A stretch of DNA of 64,000 nt from Microvelia longipes (lineage: Eukaryota > Arthropoda > Insecta > Hemiptera > Veliidae). Shown here one piece after another: positions 11,454 through 21,746 of the stretch; position 1 is the stretch's first letter; every line of letters starts with the position of its first letter. The translations under genes and the position numbers were made by a program. The notes under the pieces were generated by a model. That model saw only the letters and a list, made by a program, of their open reading frames with translations. It made no database searches and had not been told where the DNA came from. Where the stretch lies: contig JACMZG010001870.1 in the NCBI GenBank assembly GCA_018340805.1, positions 20,477,500 through 20,541,499 of the forward strand. The letters are read 5' to 3'.

Positions 11454-14400
11454 ATGGATGCTGCCAAGAGACCTATGAAATATCCCTACACTCTCTCAGC
11501 CAAGATAGCCCAGTTTCCCCTGAAATACTACGTGAATAATGTGTGGATGTGGAAATATTATTTCCTAGCTGTAGGACTTACTATGCCTCTTTTCTATAAA
11601 ATTGGCAAATTATGTAAGTATAGATTTTATTTCAAAGTTAATTTGATTTTACATTGTTGTACAGTTTTGTTACACTAAACAAGGCTACATTCAGTTCACA
11701 ATTTTGAAGCGGCCACTTGGAGGCCCTAGGGCTACATACCAGCTACAGGCCAGAAGCCTGTATTTATTTATTAATTCAATATAAATTATAATTACATTTA
11801 ACCCAAGAGTTAAATGTTCGTGATCTTGAGCTGAAATAGTGTACCTAATGTGTATCGTTAAGTTTAAAAATCCCCAAGGTCTTAAGCATTTTGGGGATCG
11901 ACCAATCAGAGAAGCCGCTGCCAACCCCTCTCTTAAAAGAGGAAAAAAATCCCTACTCCCATAACCCCTGTAGGGAAATACCTCCTTCCCGGCATTCGGC
12001 ACTTCGTTGTGGTTCTTTTGTGTTTACATCGTTTTGTGAGTTTTTGTGTTGTGTGTGTTCTGTGAATTGCGTTTGGTTGACTGTTAACATAATTATGCAT
12101 CAAATATTTTTTTTATAACTTAAGTAAATAAAAGCATCACTGTTAATTTATTACAAGCTGCTTTTCTGCAGCAATTTTTTAAGAAGCTGTCAAAACTCGT
12201 TAACATACAATTCTTTTTTTAATGTAAAAACATATTAGTACACTTTTATTTCCCTTCACAATTCATTTTTTTCACATTTTCATACTTCCTAAATAATAAA
12301 ACTACACAAAAGAATGTATAAACATCGCCAAGCAAACACGGAACATAACTGATTTGTTTACAAAGTTTTTTCCCCCTGCCTTTTTGTAGGATTTTTTTTA
12401 GAATCGGTGGGCCTAAACTGAGCTGTCAAGATTTTTAAAGTCGTCGATCACTTAGATGAGTACTTAAGGACCAAGGAACTTATTTAAAGAGGAAGGAAAA
12501 TATCAGGCCTTTCCAATGTAAAATAGTGTTGCCAACCCCTACTGTGCTAAGTGCACAGTAAGACTATAAATACTCTAATTTCTTAATATTAAGAATATTA
12601 AGACTGTAAATAGTGCTGCCAGTCTCCTTTTTATCGGTGCTTTTTGTGAAAATGGGTGTTGTAAAAAATCACTATTTTTCCTCTAACTTCATTTGTTGAA
12701 TGCATTATGTTTTCCAATTCACTATATAATTTTTTTCTATTTTCAGTTCTTATTGTAATTCTCTTTAAACAAGAAATTTACTCCATTAATTTATCATAGT
12801 TTAAAATCATTAATCATCATTAATTTATAATAGTTTAAAATAATGAGTGATAATGAAGTCCATTATAAATAATAAAAGTGCTTTGAACCCTACTAGAAGC
12901 CATCATCAGTGCAAAACCTAATAAACAAGCAAATAAAATATGTAAAAAAAACAAAATTACTTAAAAATAATATGAAAATACAAAAACTTAATAAAAGACC
13001 AAGTAAATAAAGAAAAGTAAACAAAATAGAACAACTACAGTTGATAAATAGTGTGAGAAGAAGAGTAGTAAGTCGTGTTTTTTTAATTAGATATTTGGGT
13101 AAATGATAAATTTTCATTTAATTATTTATACTGAATAATTTATCATGTAATTATACAAAATGGCTCCGAAATATTTGTTAGAGCTATTTGCAATATTAAT
13201 TGTTTATAAGTAAAATGTTGCTAAAGCTTAGGGCTTGTGAGTGACTAGTTTTTTATTTGAAGAGCTAATTTTTCTAGTTTTATTAGACTCAGACTGACAG
13301 TAGGAGGCAATGGCGTTTGTTGCATAGCTGTCAGAAAGGGGGACGATTCTCCTCTCTCATTTATGTTTAAATCACCTATTTTTTCTGACTCCTCCAATTC
13401 TTAAAAAAAGTCAATTTTCCACCTTTTGTTCACGAAATGAAGACAACCGACTTTATGAGGGCAGTTAAAATTATATTCAGCCATCAAATGTTGATAAAAT
13501 TTGGTATTGGTTCTTGATTGATGTTCCTCCCTGTTTGACCAATATATTCCACTTGGCATATGCCACATTGCACCAAGTAAATACCCCATCTGTAAAAAGG
13601 CGTTACAGGGGCTTTTACACTTAAAGTCCTGATACAAGAAAAGCTTACCCTAAAATTATTCCTTTTAAGAACAGATGCACTGCGTGTTTAACACACATTG
13701 CAATGTTCTAATTAGTGGTGTTCTGTTCCTAAATAGGGAATAGAACACCACTAAAGGTTGTCTTGACTAGCTTCAGATCCGTTGCTCCTAGCTTTTAGTG
13801 CCAACTTAAATTTTTCTTCCGGATAAGGTTATCTATCCTATTTACATTATAACCATTAGCTAAAGCTATATTATGGATTATAGCTAGGTCATCCAGAGGG
13901 CAGTTGATAAGCCTATGAATTGGAGCATTGGACGCAGCCATTTTGTGGATCCATAGATGTTAGGAGTTTATTTGCTTGTTTTTTTAGGTTTTGCACTGAT
14001 GATGGCCTCTAGTTAAGTTGAAAGCGTTTGTGGAGAGACTTCTTTTCTTTCATTATTTGTGTGTTCTTTATTGTGTGATTTAGGTATATAATATTTATTA
14101 TAGTCGAAGCTGCAAAATAATAATCAGAGGGAGGTAATGATGAAAGTTGATGCAGCACCAATTCTTTTTTAATCAAGTTTTATTTTACTAAACAAATTGT
14201 GGGATAATGAATTCCTATATAGATAATATCTATATACATAATATTAGAGATAGTTTTTATGAAATTTTACTTTTAGCTGTTTATGACAAGTAGTTGTAGC
14301 TTGTCGTAGTTTTTTGCAGAGAAGGGGTTCTTTATATTTTATTTTACTTTTATTATTTATTTATTTAACAGACACCCATTTCTATAACATTACAAGTAGG

Positions 14401-17400
14401 GGCAAAAGGCCGATTCTGGGCCCGCCACCCTCCTCTACTCATATACCTTCCACCTATTAACCACCTTATCCACCTATAACCTCCCTCACTCATAACCTTC
14501 CACCTATACCTTTCTTATAACCTCCTTATCAACCTATAACCTTCCACCCTATATAACCTACCTTATCCTCTTATAACCTTCCTTATAACCTCCCTTATCA
14601 ACCTATAACCTTCCACTTGTAACCACCTATAACCTCCCTTATCACCTTTCTTATAACCTCCCTTATCAACCTATAACCTCCATTACAACCTACCTTATTC
14701 ACTTAGACTCTTATAACCTCCCTTTCTATTAACTCTGACTTCCCCCCCCCCCCCTTTAGTTACTTTCCTAATCATGTGCTTATCAACGTATGACCCCGCA
14801 TACCTCGCTTATCTATTAGCTCTGACCACCCCCTAACCGGCGCAATCCCTTTATGAGATATTACTTATTTTTAACAGGTTTTGACATGTTTATGCGATGA
14901 CGTCATTCACTAATACAATTATAATATGTTTCAACAGGTTTGGACATGTTTATACGATTGCGTCACAGCTAATGCAATATTTAACGGGGAATACAGGTTT
15001 GGACAAGTTTATGCGATGTCGTCACACTAATGCTATATTTAACGGGGCCATCAAGGTTTGACACGTTAATGCGATGCTGTCACACTAATGTAATATTTAA
15101 CGGGGAATACATGGTTTGGACACGTTTATGCGATGGAGTCACACTAATGTAATTTTTAACGGGGAATACAGGTTTTGACATGTTTTATGCAAGTTTTTAG
15201 GAGTGGGGGAGCGAGGGTATATAAGGCGGTGAGGAACCACTTCGTGGTCATTTACTCAACGGAAAGTCAATGTGTTACAATAGTTCTTGTTGCGTAAATT
15301 GATTTCTATTTTTCTTTTCTTAATCTTAAAATTATTTAGTTTGAAAAGTTTTTTTAACTTATTAATTAATAATCAAGTTTTTTTAGCTTGTTAATTAATA
15401 ATCAAGTTTTTTTTAGCTTGTTAATTAATAATCAAGTTTTTTTTTTTAATTTTTGACGGTTGTCATTTGCTGAACAGGTAAAGTCACTACCTTTTTTTGG
15501 GTGAGTTTTATAATTATTGTATCTAATATTCTAAGTATAAAGTTTTTTTTTTTTTGAATTCAAAAGTGATTAATTTCAGTGTTTTAAGTTATAGTTCAAG
15601 TGACCACGGACACAATGGTTCAAGTGCGGTAAGTGTGATTCGTCTTTTCACCCGCTTAGATACCTTGCGAAGACATGATAATTCTTGCTTATCCGGCAAC
15701 AGTTTAAGCTTGATTCTTGCGGATCCAGCTACTCTCGCAAGATAGTCTTTAAACACATAAAAACTGTTCTATCGATGATAAGAAAAAACGCGTGTGCCAA
15801 GTGCGGTAAAAATTAGCCGTCCGGAATATATAGAAAAGCGCCAGAAAGTGCGTGCGGTTCAACAAGTGAACTTGAATGTGAATCGTGTGGTGAAACGTTC
15901 ACTCGTTTAGATAATAAAAAGAACATGAAGCTACATGTTCAAGCTTTTTCGAAGGTAAGTGCGATGTGTGCGACCATACCTTTACGATAGATACAACTTG
16001 CACAGGCATCAGAGAATTGTGGCAGCCACCTGAAAAGAAGAAGGCCGAACCAAAAAATATCAACTCTACTGGGACCAAGCCAGATCAATGAAATTACACC
16101 GTACGAGACAGCATTTCAAAAACAGGTTACAATCCTTTTTATCGTTCAGATACAAATGGTGACTTGACAAATTTTCTAGAATCTGTGAAAGAACAATTGT
16201 AAAAATCAAACCCAGATTGCGTTAAGGGAAAATAGTGCAAATCAAGTTAAACATGCTTGTGACTGTACTTTTTACAACACTGATGAAGAATTAATTTCAC
16301 ACGCTTTTCAAGACAACTAATAGAGCAGTTTATGAAGCTACCGATATGGACGTAGTTTTTAAATCAAGAATTTAAAAAGATTACATCAGAAATGGATCGC
16401 TACCAGCCAAGGGAAGTACTGTTCGCTAGAAGGAGTCGACGGTCTCCGGCTAAAATTAATAGATTTAAAACCACTCAAGGGAAACCTCTTTTATTCAATT
16501 ACCATGTGACATCATATAGTAAGAAAAGCTTGTGTAATGTTCAAAATGATGATTTCTTTTTGTTTCAAATACTCTATCTTGTCAAAACTAGTAAAGAACC
16601 ATCCCTGAACGTCCATCTAGTTATGAAAAACTTGCACCATAATTATGACTTTAGTATGCAGAGATTTCCGGTCCCACTAGATAAAATTCAGTTATTCGAA
16701 AAGAAAATGAATATTAGTATCAATGTTTTTGGTATTTACAATCAATTTATTAAAGAGACTAAAAAAGTCAAAACATATAATTTACCCTCTAAAGGTAGTT
16801 AAGATTGAAAAGACGATCACCGCGATCTTTTACTCATACATGACGAGGAAACTAGTCATTATGTTTTCATTTCAAATTTTAATAGACTTGTGGGACCACA
16901 GCTCAATAACCATGGTCATGGTCTTGCGATTATGCAAAGGTGCTTTTTCCTATTTTGACTCACGATACGGTACGAAGACTAAGGAAGCCAAATTGGCGGC
17001 TCACAGAGACTGGTGTGATGAAAAACAAGCCTGTTCTTGGTTGAAATGGCCAGTAGATAAGCCTTATTGTTCAATTTGAACACTTGGAGCGCTGCCTCCG
17101 CGTTCCCTATGTCTATACTGTGATATTGAGGCTTTGCTTAGGCCTGATTGCAACCTGTCAGCCAGATCCCACTCAAAAATATACCATGCCGTATCAACTC
17201 CACGAGGCAATAAGTTATTGTTGCTATTTAAAAGCAACTGAAAACTATACTGGTATTGGTCATGTTCCCTATTGCGCCGTTTCTGTATCGTGGTCCTGAC
17301 GTGGCAAAACATTTATTAATGTATCTCGAACATCTCGCTCAAGAAGTTGAAAAGGTTTACATCTAAAGCTACCGATGGATCCTCTAACTGACGAAGAAAA

Positions 17401-20400
17401 TGTTGGAATTTAAATACTGCGGTCAACTGTTATTTGTGTCAAAAACCGTTTTTTACGTCAGATGTAAGAGTCGCAGACCATAACCACGCCACAAAAAGGT
17501 ATAGGGGGGTAGCCATAGCGGGTGTAACCTAAAAATATCAGGACCCCAAATTTTTACCCGTCAATATTCACAATTTAAGCGGTTACGATAGTCATTTCCT
17601 TATTCGAGAGTTGGGCTATGGACATGAAAAAATTGATATTATTCCAAATACCGAGGAAAATTTATATCTTTTACTAAATACATCGGCAAAAAGATGAAAT
17701 TGAGATTCATAGACAGCTACCGTTTCTTAGGGACTAGTCTAGACAAGTTGCTAGTAGTGTTACTCACTTAGAGAGCTTAGTAAACATTTTTTCCTGCAGA
17801 AGTCATCCCATTGTTGACAAGAAAGGGCGTGTTTCCGTACGATTATGTAGACTCGCTAGAGAAGCTTGAAGAGACCCAACTTCCACCAAAAGAAGCATTT
17901 TTACAAACAAGCTAAATTTCAATGATATTGAAGACCAAGACTACGAACACGCTCAAAAGTATGGGAAGCTTTTAACTGTAAAAACCTAGGAGAGTATTGT
18001 GACATATATCTCAAAACCGATGTCTTATTACTGGCAGATATATTGAAACGTTTAGAGACGTTACTTAAAGATCATTTCCTAGATCCGGCGCATTATTATA
18101 CACTGCCAACCTGTCGTGGGATGCTATGCTACGGTTCACCGGAGTCAAGCTGATTTAATAGTAGATTACGAGATGCTAATGATGATTGAAAGCGGAATAC
18201 GTGGAGGAATATGTCAGTTTAGCCACAGAAAAATCGAAGCTAACAATAAATATTTAGAAAATTATGATAAAGAAAAAGAATCTTGTTAGCCTACTACGTT
18301 GACTGCAACAACTTGTACGGTATGCAATGTCCCAGCCGCTTCCAACGGTGAGTTTAAGTGGATAGAACCAGACGTATTTACCGAACTGGAAACTGATCTT
18401 ACTGACGAGAATGGTGACGAAGGATACATCTTAGACGTTGATTAGAGTACCCTCAGTCGTTACACAAAGACCACAACGATCTTCCTTCTTATGAAAACTA
18501 TGATGTAAACTCGTACCTCATTTGAACGGTAGGAAAAATATGTAGTTCACTTCCTTGCCTTGAGACAGGCAGTAAAGTTGGAATTAAAGTGTTGAAAATC
18601 AATAGAGTATTGAGTTTAAGCAATCACCTTGGCTAAAGCCATATATAGACATGAATACTAATTAAGCCAAGTGCACCTCTGATTTCGAAAAAGATTTATA
18701 CAAAATTGTACAACAACTCGTTACGGCAAGACCATGGAAAATGTAAGAAAGAGACTAAATATGAAGCTGGTAACCAACGAGAAACAGATTGAAAAGGAAG
18801 TTTCAAAGCCAGAGTTTCTAGACAGAATCATATATCACGAGAATTGGCGGCGGTTCATCACAGAAAAAAATCTGTAAAGTTTGATAAACCGATTTACCTT
18901 GGAATGTCGATACTTGACTTGTCAAAAATTAAAATGTATTACTTCCATTACGATGTGATGCAACCCTTATTTGGACCAGAAAGACTTCGCTTAGGGTACA
19001 TGGCACCGACAGCTATATTTACGAGATAAAATGTCAAGATTTATACGCAAGTTGGAGAAAAATTAAAGATGAACTAGATACTTCAATCTGGACAAAACAC
19101 ATCCTTTGTACTCTCTTGTAAATAAGAAAGTTGTTGAAATTCAAAGACGAAGCTAAAGGGAAGCCGAAAAACTCTACGTTGGCATCAAAAGCTAAAGTCT
19201 ACATGATTGAGAAAGAAGACGGAATCATAAAGAAGATTAAAGGCGTTCAGACAGCTGTAGTTAAGAATGTGTATAACGCGTCAAGACTTTTTAGACAGTG
19301 CGAAAAACAAAAAGACCCTTAGGACCCTGTTAGGCAAATCCGATCCAAAGAACATTTCTTAGGTCAATTGAAGTTAACAAATTAGCTTTAAGCACCCTTC
19401 GACGATAAAAGAATCGTTATGCCGGACGGTATAAGTACTAGGGCTATAGGGTAAAAGAATAGGTTTATTTTATATGTTTGAAATTTCATTTTTGTTGTTT
19501 TATTTAGTTTATAAATATGTAGTTAATTTCAAAAGTATTCATTTTTAAAGTTATTTTTACAGACATATACAAGTTTCATTTAGTTTATAAATATGTACTT
19601 GTTAGGTTAAGAGGTTCCAATTTACTATTGTATTAAAAAAAAAAAAAAAAAAAAAAAATAATAGAGCCGGTGTTGAAGCTTATATGAGTTGGGTTGGAGC
19701 CTATTTGAGCCGCTGTGGAGCCATTTAGAGCCACTTTGGAGTCGTGTTGGAGCCTATATGAGCCAATTAGAGGCCTATATGAGCCATTTGGAGCCAAGTA
19801 GGAGCCAATATGAGCCATTTAGAGCCGAGTAGGAGCCATATATGAGCCATTTGGAGCCTAATGGGAGGGTTGAGCCATGTTGGGCCATCTAGAGCCGCCA
19901 GGTTGACCATGTGAGCCATTTGGACTATATCGGAGCCATTTAGAGCCGTGTTGGAGCCAATATGGAGCCATTTGGAGCCTACATCGGAGCATCTAGAGCA
20001 TTGGAGCCTATATGAGCCAATTAGAGCCGCTTTGGAGCCTATGTGAGCCATTTGGAGCCGGTGTGGAGCAATATGAGCCATTTGGAACTATATCGGAGCC
20101 AATATGAGCTATCGCAGAGCCTATATGAGCCATTTAGAGCCGCTTTGGAGCCAATATGAGCATTGGAGCCTATAGAACCATTAGAGCCGAGTAGGACCTA
20201 TAGAGCCAGGTTGAGTCATGTTAGAGCCAATATGAGCATTTAGAGCCCGCTTTGGAGCCTATGTGAGATTTGGAGCTATAAGGACCAATTACTGTGTGAG
20301 CCTTATAAGAGCCATTTAGAGCCAGGGTTGAGCCATGTTGGAGCCAATATGAGCCATTTAGAGCCGCTTTGGAGCCTATGTGAGCCATTTGGAGCTATAT

Positions 20401-21746
20401 CGGAGCCATTTAGAGCTGTGTTGGAGCCTATATGAGCCATTTAGAGCGAGTAGGAGCCATTTGGAGGCCTATACTATAGCCGTAATGGAGTTGTATAAAT
20501 AGCTTGTAAACGAACCTTTACTCGTTTTGACCATAAATTTCTACCGGTTTCATGTGTAGCCACGTGAGTTTCATTTGTGGGGATTTATTTCGAGTTTATT
20601 CTTAGAGTTTAATCATATGTTACACTTACACACGTCTCAACAGCTGCCGCAAATACGAGATGGAACTCTAGTATGGCGAAGCGTGCATAATTGGTCCTGG
20701 CGTGGCATAGCGTCCCGTAAACCCATAGAGGGTCCCTGGCGTGGCATAGCGACCCGTAAACCCACAGAGCGGTCCTGGCGTGGCATAGCGTCCCGTAAAC
20801 CGCAATATTCCATCTTTTAAGGTCACTGGCGTGGCATAGCGTCCCGTAAACCTATATGGCGCTAAAGAGATGTAAGTGTTTGTGTAAATACGTTAAAAAA
20901 ATATAAAAATACAAAAAAAAAAATAAAAAAAAAAAATACAAAAAAAATTAAAAATAAAAATACAAAAAAAAAAAATATAGAGCGATATTTTTAAAGAGGA
21001 TGATCGCCATAGTACAGTGCGAGGATGGGCACTGTAACACCTTCCCGATGTGTTCCACTTTGACGTGGTGGGAAGGCTTTAAACTAAGAGAGACACAGTC
21101 GCATGTCTCATATTGAGGATGGTCCTTATCAGGACCCTTATTTTTATTAAGCTATTAATTACACGTCACACCTGTTAAAAATAAGTAATATCTCATAAAG
21201 GATTGCGCCGGTTAGGGGTGGTCAAGCTAATAGATAAGCGAGGTTATGCGGGTATACGTTGATAAGGACATGATTAGAAAGTAACTAAAGGGGGGGGGAA
21301 GTCAGAGTTAATAGATAAGGGAGGTTATAAGGAAGGTTATAAGTGAATAAGGTAGGTTGTAGATGGAAGGTTATAGGTTGATAAGGGAGGTTATAAGAAA
21401 GGTGATAAGGGAGGTTATAAGGAAGGTTATAAAGGTAGGTTTAGGTGGAAGGTTATAGAGGGAGGTTATAAGAAGGTTATAGGTGGAAGGTATGAGGAGG
21501 GGAGGTTATAGGTGGATAGGTTGTTATAGGTGAAGGTTATGAGTGAGAGGTGGCGGGCCAGAATCGGCCTTTGCCCCTACTATTACAAAAGTAATACATA
21601 TTATGAATGTTCATAGTTACATCTTTATGTATTTTTATTACATTTTACTAAACTTCTTTTCTTTCATTACAGCTCAATCACCTGAAAATGTTGCTAAGTG
21701 GAATGAAATCAGAAAGAAGGAGTTTACCCCTGGTGGCCATCATTAA
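11454..21746 (+). CDS. Small single-span, probably mitochondrial membrane protein (2 coding exons)
   Basis: Exon 1 spans 11454-11613 and follows an acceptor (TTGCTTACAG ending 11449) that marks an upstream 5' UTR exon. It ends at a GTAAGT donor in phase 1. Exon 2 spans 21673-21746, preceded by TTTCATTACAG, and restores the frame to a TAA stop. The product is 77 residues. It has a basic, aromatic N-terminal half (PYTLSAKIAQFPLKYY), one membrane segment at about residues 35-50, and a charged tail with the helix ENVAKWNEIRKKE before GGHH. This plan is like small inner-membrane subunits of the respiratory chain, but I do not recognise a named family with certainty. The 10,059 bp intron contains a Polinton-like and a Penelope-like element. 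Joining the exons gives a continuous, sensible protein, which supports the model. The location is inferred. Confidence 0.72.
11690..12870. other. Intronic DNA, with a GC-richer possible repeat at 11690-12030
   Basis: 11690-12030 is distinctly richer in G and C than its surroundings (for example GGCCACTTGGAGGCCCTAGG near 11711) and may be a short interspersed repeat. No ends or target duplication were found. From 12031 to 12870 only AT-rich intron sequence is seen. Confidence 0.35.
12882..14023 (-). mobile_element. Penelope-like element remnant
   Basis: The minus strand carries the C-terminal part of a Penelope-type reverse transcriptase and a GIY-YIG endonuclease (entry 13390-13960). A 20-base sequence, AGGTTTTGCACTGATGATGG, occurs on both sides in opposite orientation: plus near 13985-14004 and minus near 12920-12901. 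Inverted partial end copies are common in this class. The element is inside the long intron of the 77-residue protein gene, in antisense orientation. Outer boundaries were not determined. Confidence 0.6.
13390..13960 (-). pseudogene. Penelope-like RT C-terminus and GIY-YIG endonuclease, decayed
   Basis: Reading the minus strand, 13935-13817 encodes HRLINCPL...IALANGYN...IDNLIRKK, the signature that follows the RT domain in Penelope-like elements. Further on, 13588-13529 encodes a GIY-YIG nuclease start: GIYLVQCGICQVEYIGQTGR, with both the GIY and YIG triplets, the CxxC-like pair and the usual QTGR. Stops and frame changes lie between and after these segments (for example TGA soon after YIGQTGR), so no working protein is made. 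In intact elements the nuclease nicks DNA for target-primed reverse transcription. The N-terminal RT core was not found, so the copy is truncated. Confidence 0.65.
14395..14879 (+). repeat. Left terminal inverted repeat of the Polinton-like element
   Basis: Matches the complement of 21170-21581 from the terminal AGTAGGGGCAAA through GGCCGATTCTGG, the AACCTCCCTTAT repeat tract, a C-run, CTTATCAACGTAT, CCGGCGCAATCC and finally ATTACTTATTTTTAACAGGT. It is about 70 bp longer than the right copy because the internal tract has more units. Confidence 0.8.
14878..15190 (+). repeat. About 59 bp tandem repeat, 5.3 units, next to the left terminus
   Basis: Each unit reads roughly TTTGGACACGTTTATGCGAT, then a GTCAC(A)CTAATG block, then ATTTAACGGGGAATACAGG. 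Units start near 14878, 14939, 14997, 15055 and 15114, with a partial unit to 15190. It lies only on the promoter side of the element. It could bind replication or transcription factors, which is speculation. Confidence 0.7.
15218..15254 (+). promoter_or_regulatory. TATA box plus initiator for the Polinton PolB gene
   Basis: TATATAAG at 15218-15225 is followed by TCATTT, with its A at 15250. This fits the arthropod initiator TCAKTY at the expected distance of about 32 bases. It sits just upstream of the zinc-finger and polymerase coding region, in the right direction. Confidence 0.6.
15554..19410 (+). pseudogene. Zinc-finger plus protein-primed DNA polymerase B, frameshifted
   Basis: Fragments in all three plus frames line up as one polymerase of about 1,280 codons. 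Near 15622-15700, 15877-15945 and 15960-16015 are C2H2-type finger codons (for example CESCGETFTRLD and CDVCDHTFT). A cysteine/histidine segment, KLAAHRDWC, lies near 17000. DNA polymerase B_2 motifs follow in order: exonuclease DIE at 17122-17130, NLSGYDSHF at 17572-17598, the A-type motif DCNNLYG at 18301-18321, and the C-motif YM-TDS region at 18997-19013. In that last motif one base is missing, so the frame breaks inside the active site. At least eight further frame changes or stops occur. Intact relatives replicate linear DNA from a protein primer. As read, this copy cannot make an active enzyme. Confidence 0.8.
19636..20480 (+). repeat. GAGCCATTTGGAGCC-type minisatellite
   Basis: About 0.8 kb of repeats of the form GAGCCNATNTGAGCCATTTG/AGAGCCG, alternating in 12-24 base subunits with many indels. 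It follows a poly(A) run at 19635-19658. It lies downstream of the polymerase within the Polinton-like element. Long ORFs across it on the minus strand are repeat artefacts. Confidence 0.85.
20690..20855 (+). repeat. Four-unit GGCGTGGCATAGCG repeat
   Basis: The string CTGGCGTGGCATAGCG(T/A)CCCGTAAACC occurs at about 20697, 20745, 20776 and 20826, with a spacing of 31-50 bases. It is GC-rich against AT-rich surroundings and lies near the right end of the Polinton-like element. Confidence 0.75.
21170..21581 (-). repeat. Right terminal inverted repeat of the Polinton-like element
   Basis: Inverse of 14395-14879. It ends TTTGCCCCTACT at 21581 and is followed by the target duplication ATTACA. Confidence 0.8.

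Larger units (their letters stand above)
14395..21581. mobile_element. Polinton/Maverick-like element, 7187 bp, PolB only
   Basis: Both ends are visible. Left: ATTACA (14389-14394) then AGTAGGGGCAAA. Right: TTTGCCCCTACT then ATTACA (21582-21587). The 6 bp direct target duplication and 5'-AG terminus are Polinton hallmarks. Terminal inverted repeats span about 14395-14879 and 21170-21581 and are largely made of degenerate AACCTCCCTTAT-type repeats. Inside are a TATA promoter, zinc-finger codons, a broken protein-primed DNA polymerase B, and two minisatellite blocks. Usual Polintons are 15-20 kb and also carry integrase, ATPase, protease and capsid genes. None was seen here, so it is either an internally deleted copy or a non-autonomous family. 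It lies in the intron of a small host gene. Confidence 0.82.

Noticed and set aside
11691..12002. 103-codon minus-strand ORF
   Set aside because: Lies in the intron within a GC-richer possible repeat. It shows no recognisable domain, and composition alone explains its length.
14878..15190. CRISPR-like array
   Set aside because: Units are continuous tandem repeats without unique spacers, in a eukaryotic genome and inside a transposon.
19633..20081. Two minus-strand ORFs of repeated Gly-Ser-Tyr-Arg-Leu type
   Set aside because: They are translations of the GAGCC minisatellite, with no start context or domain.
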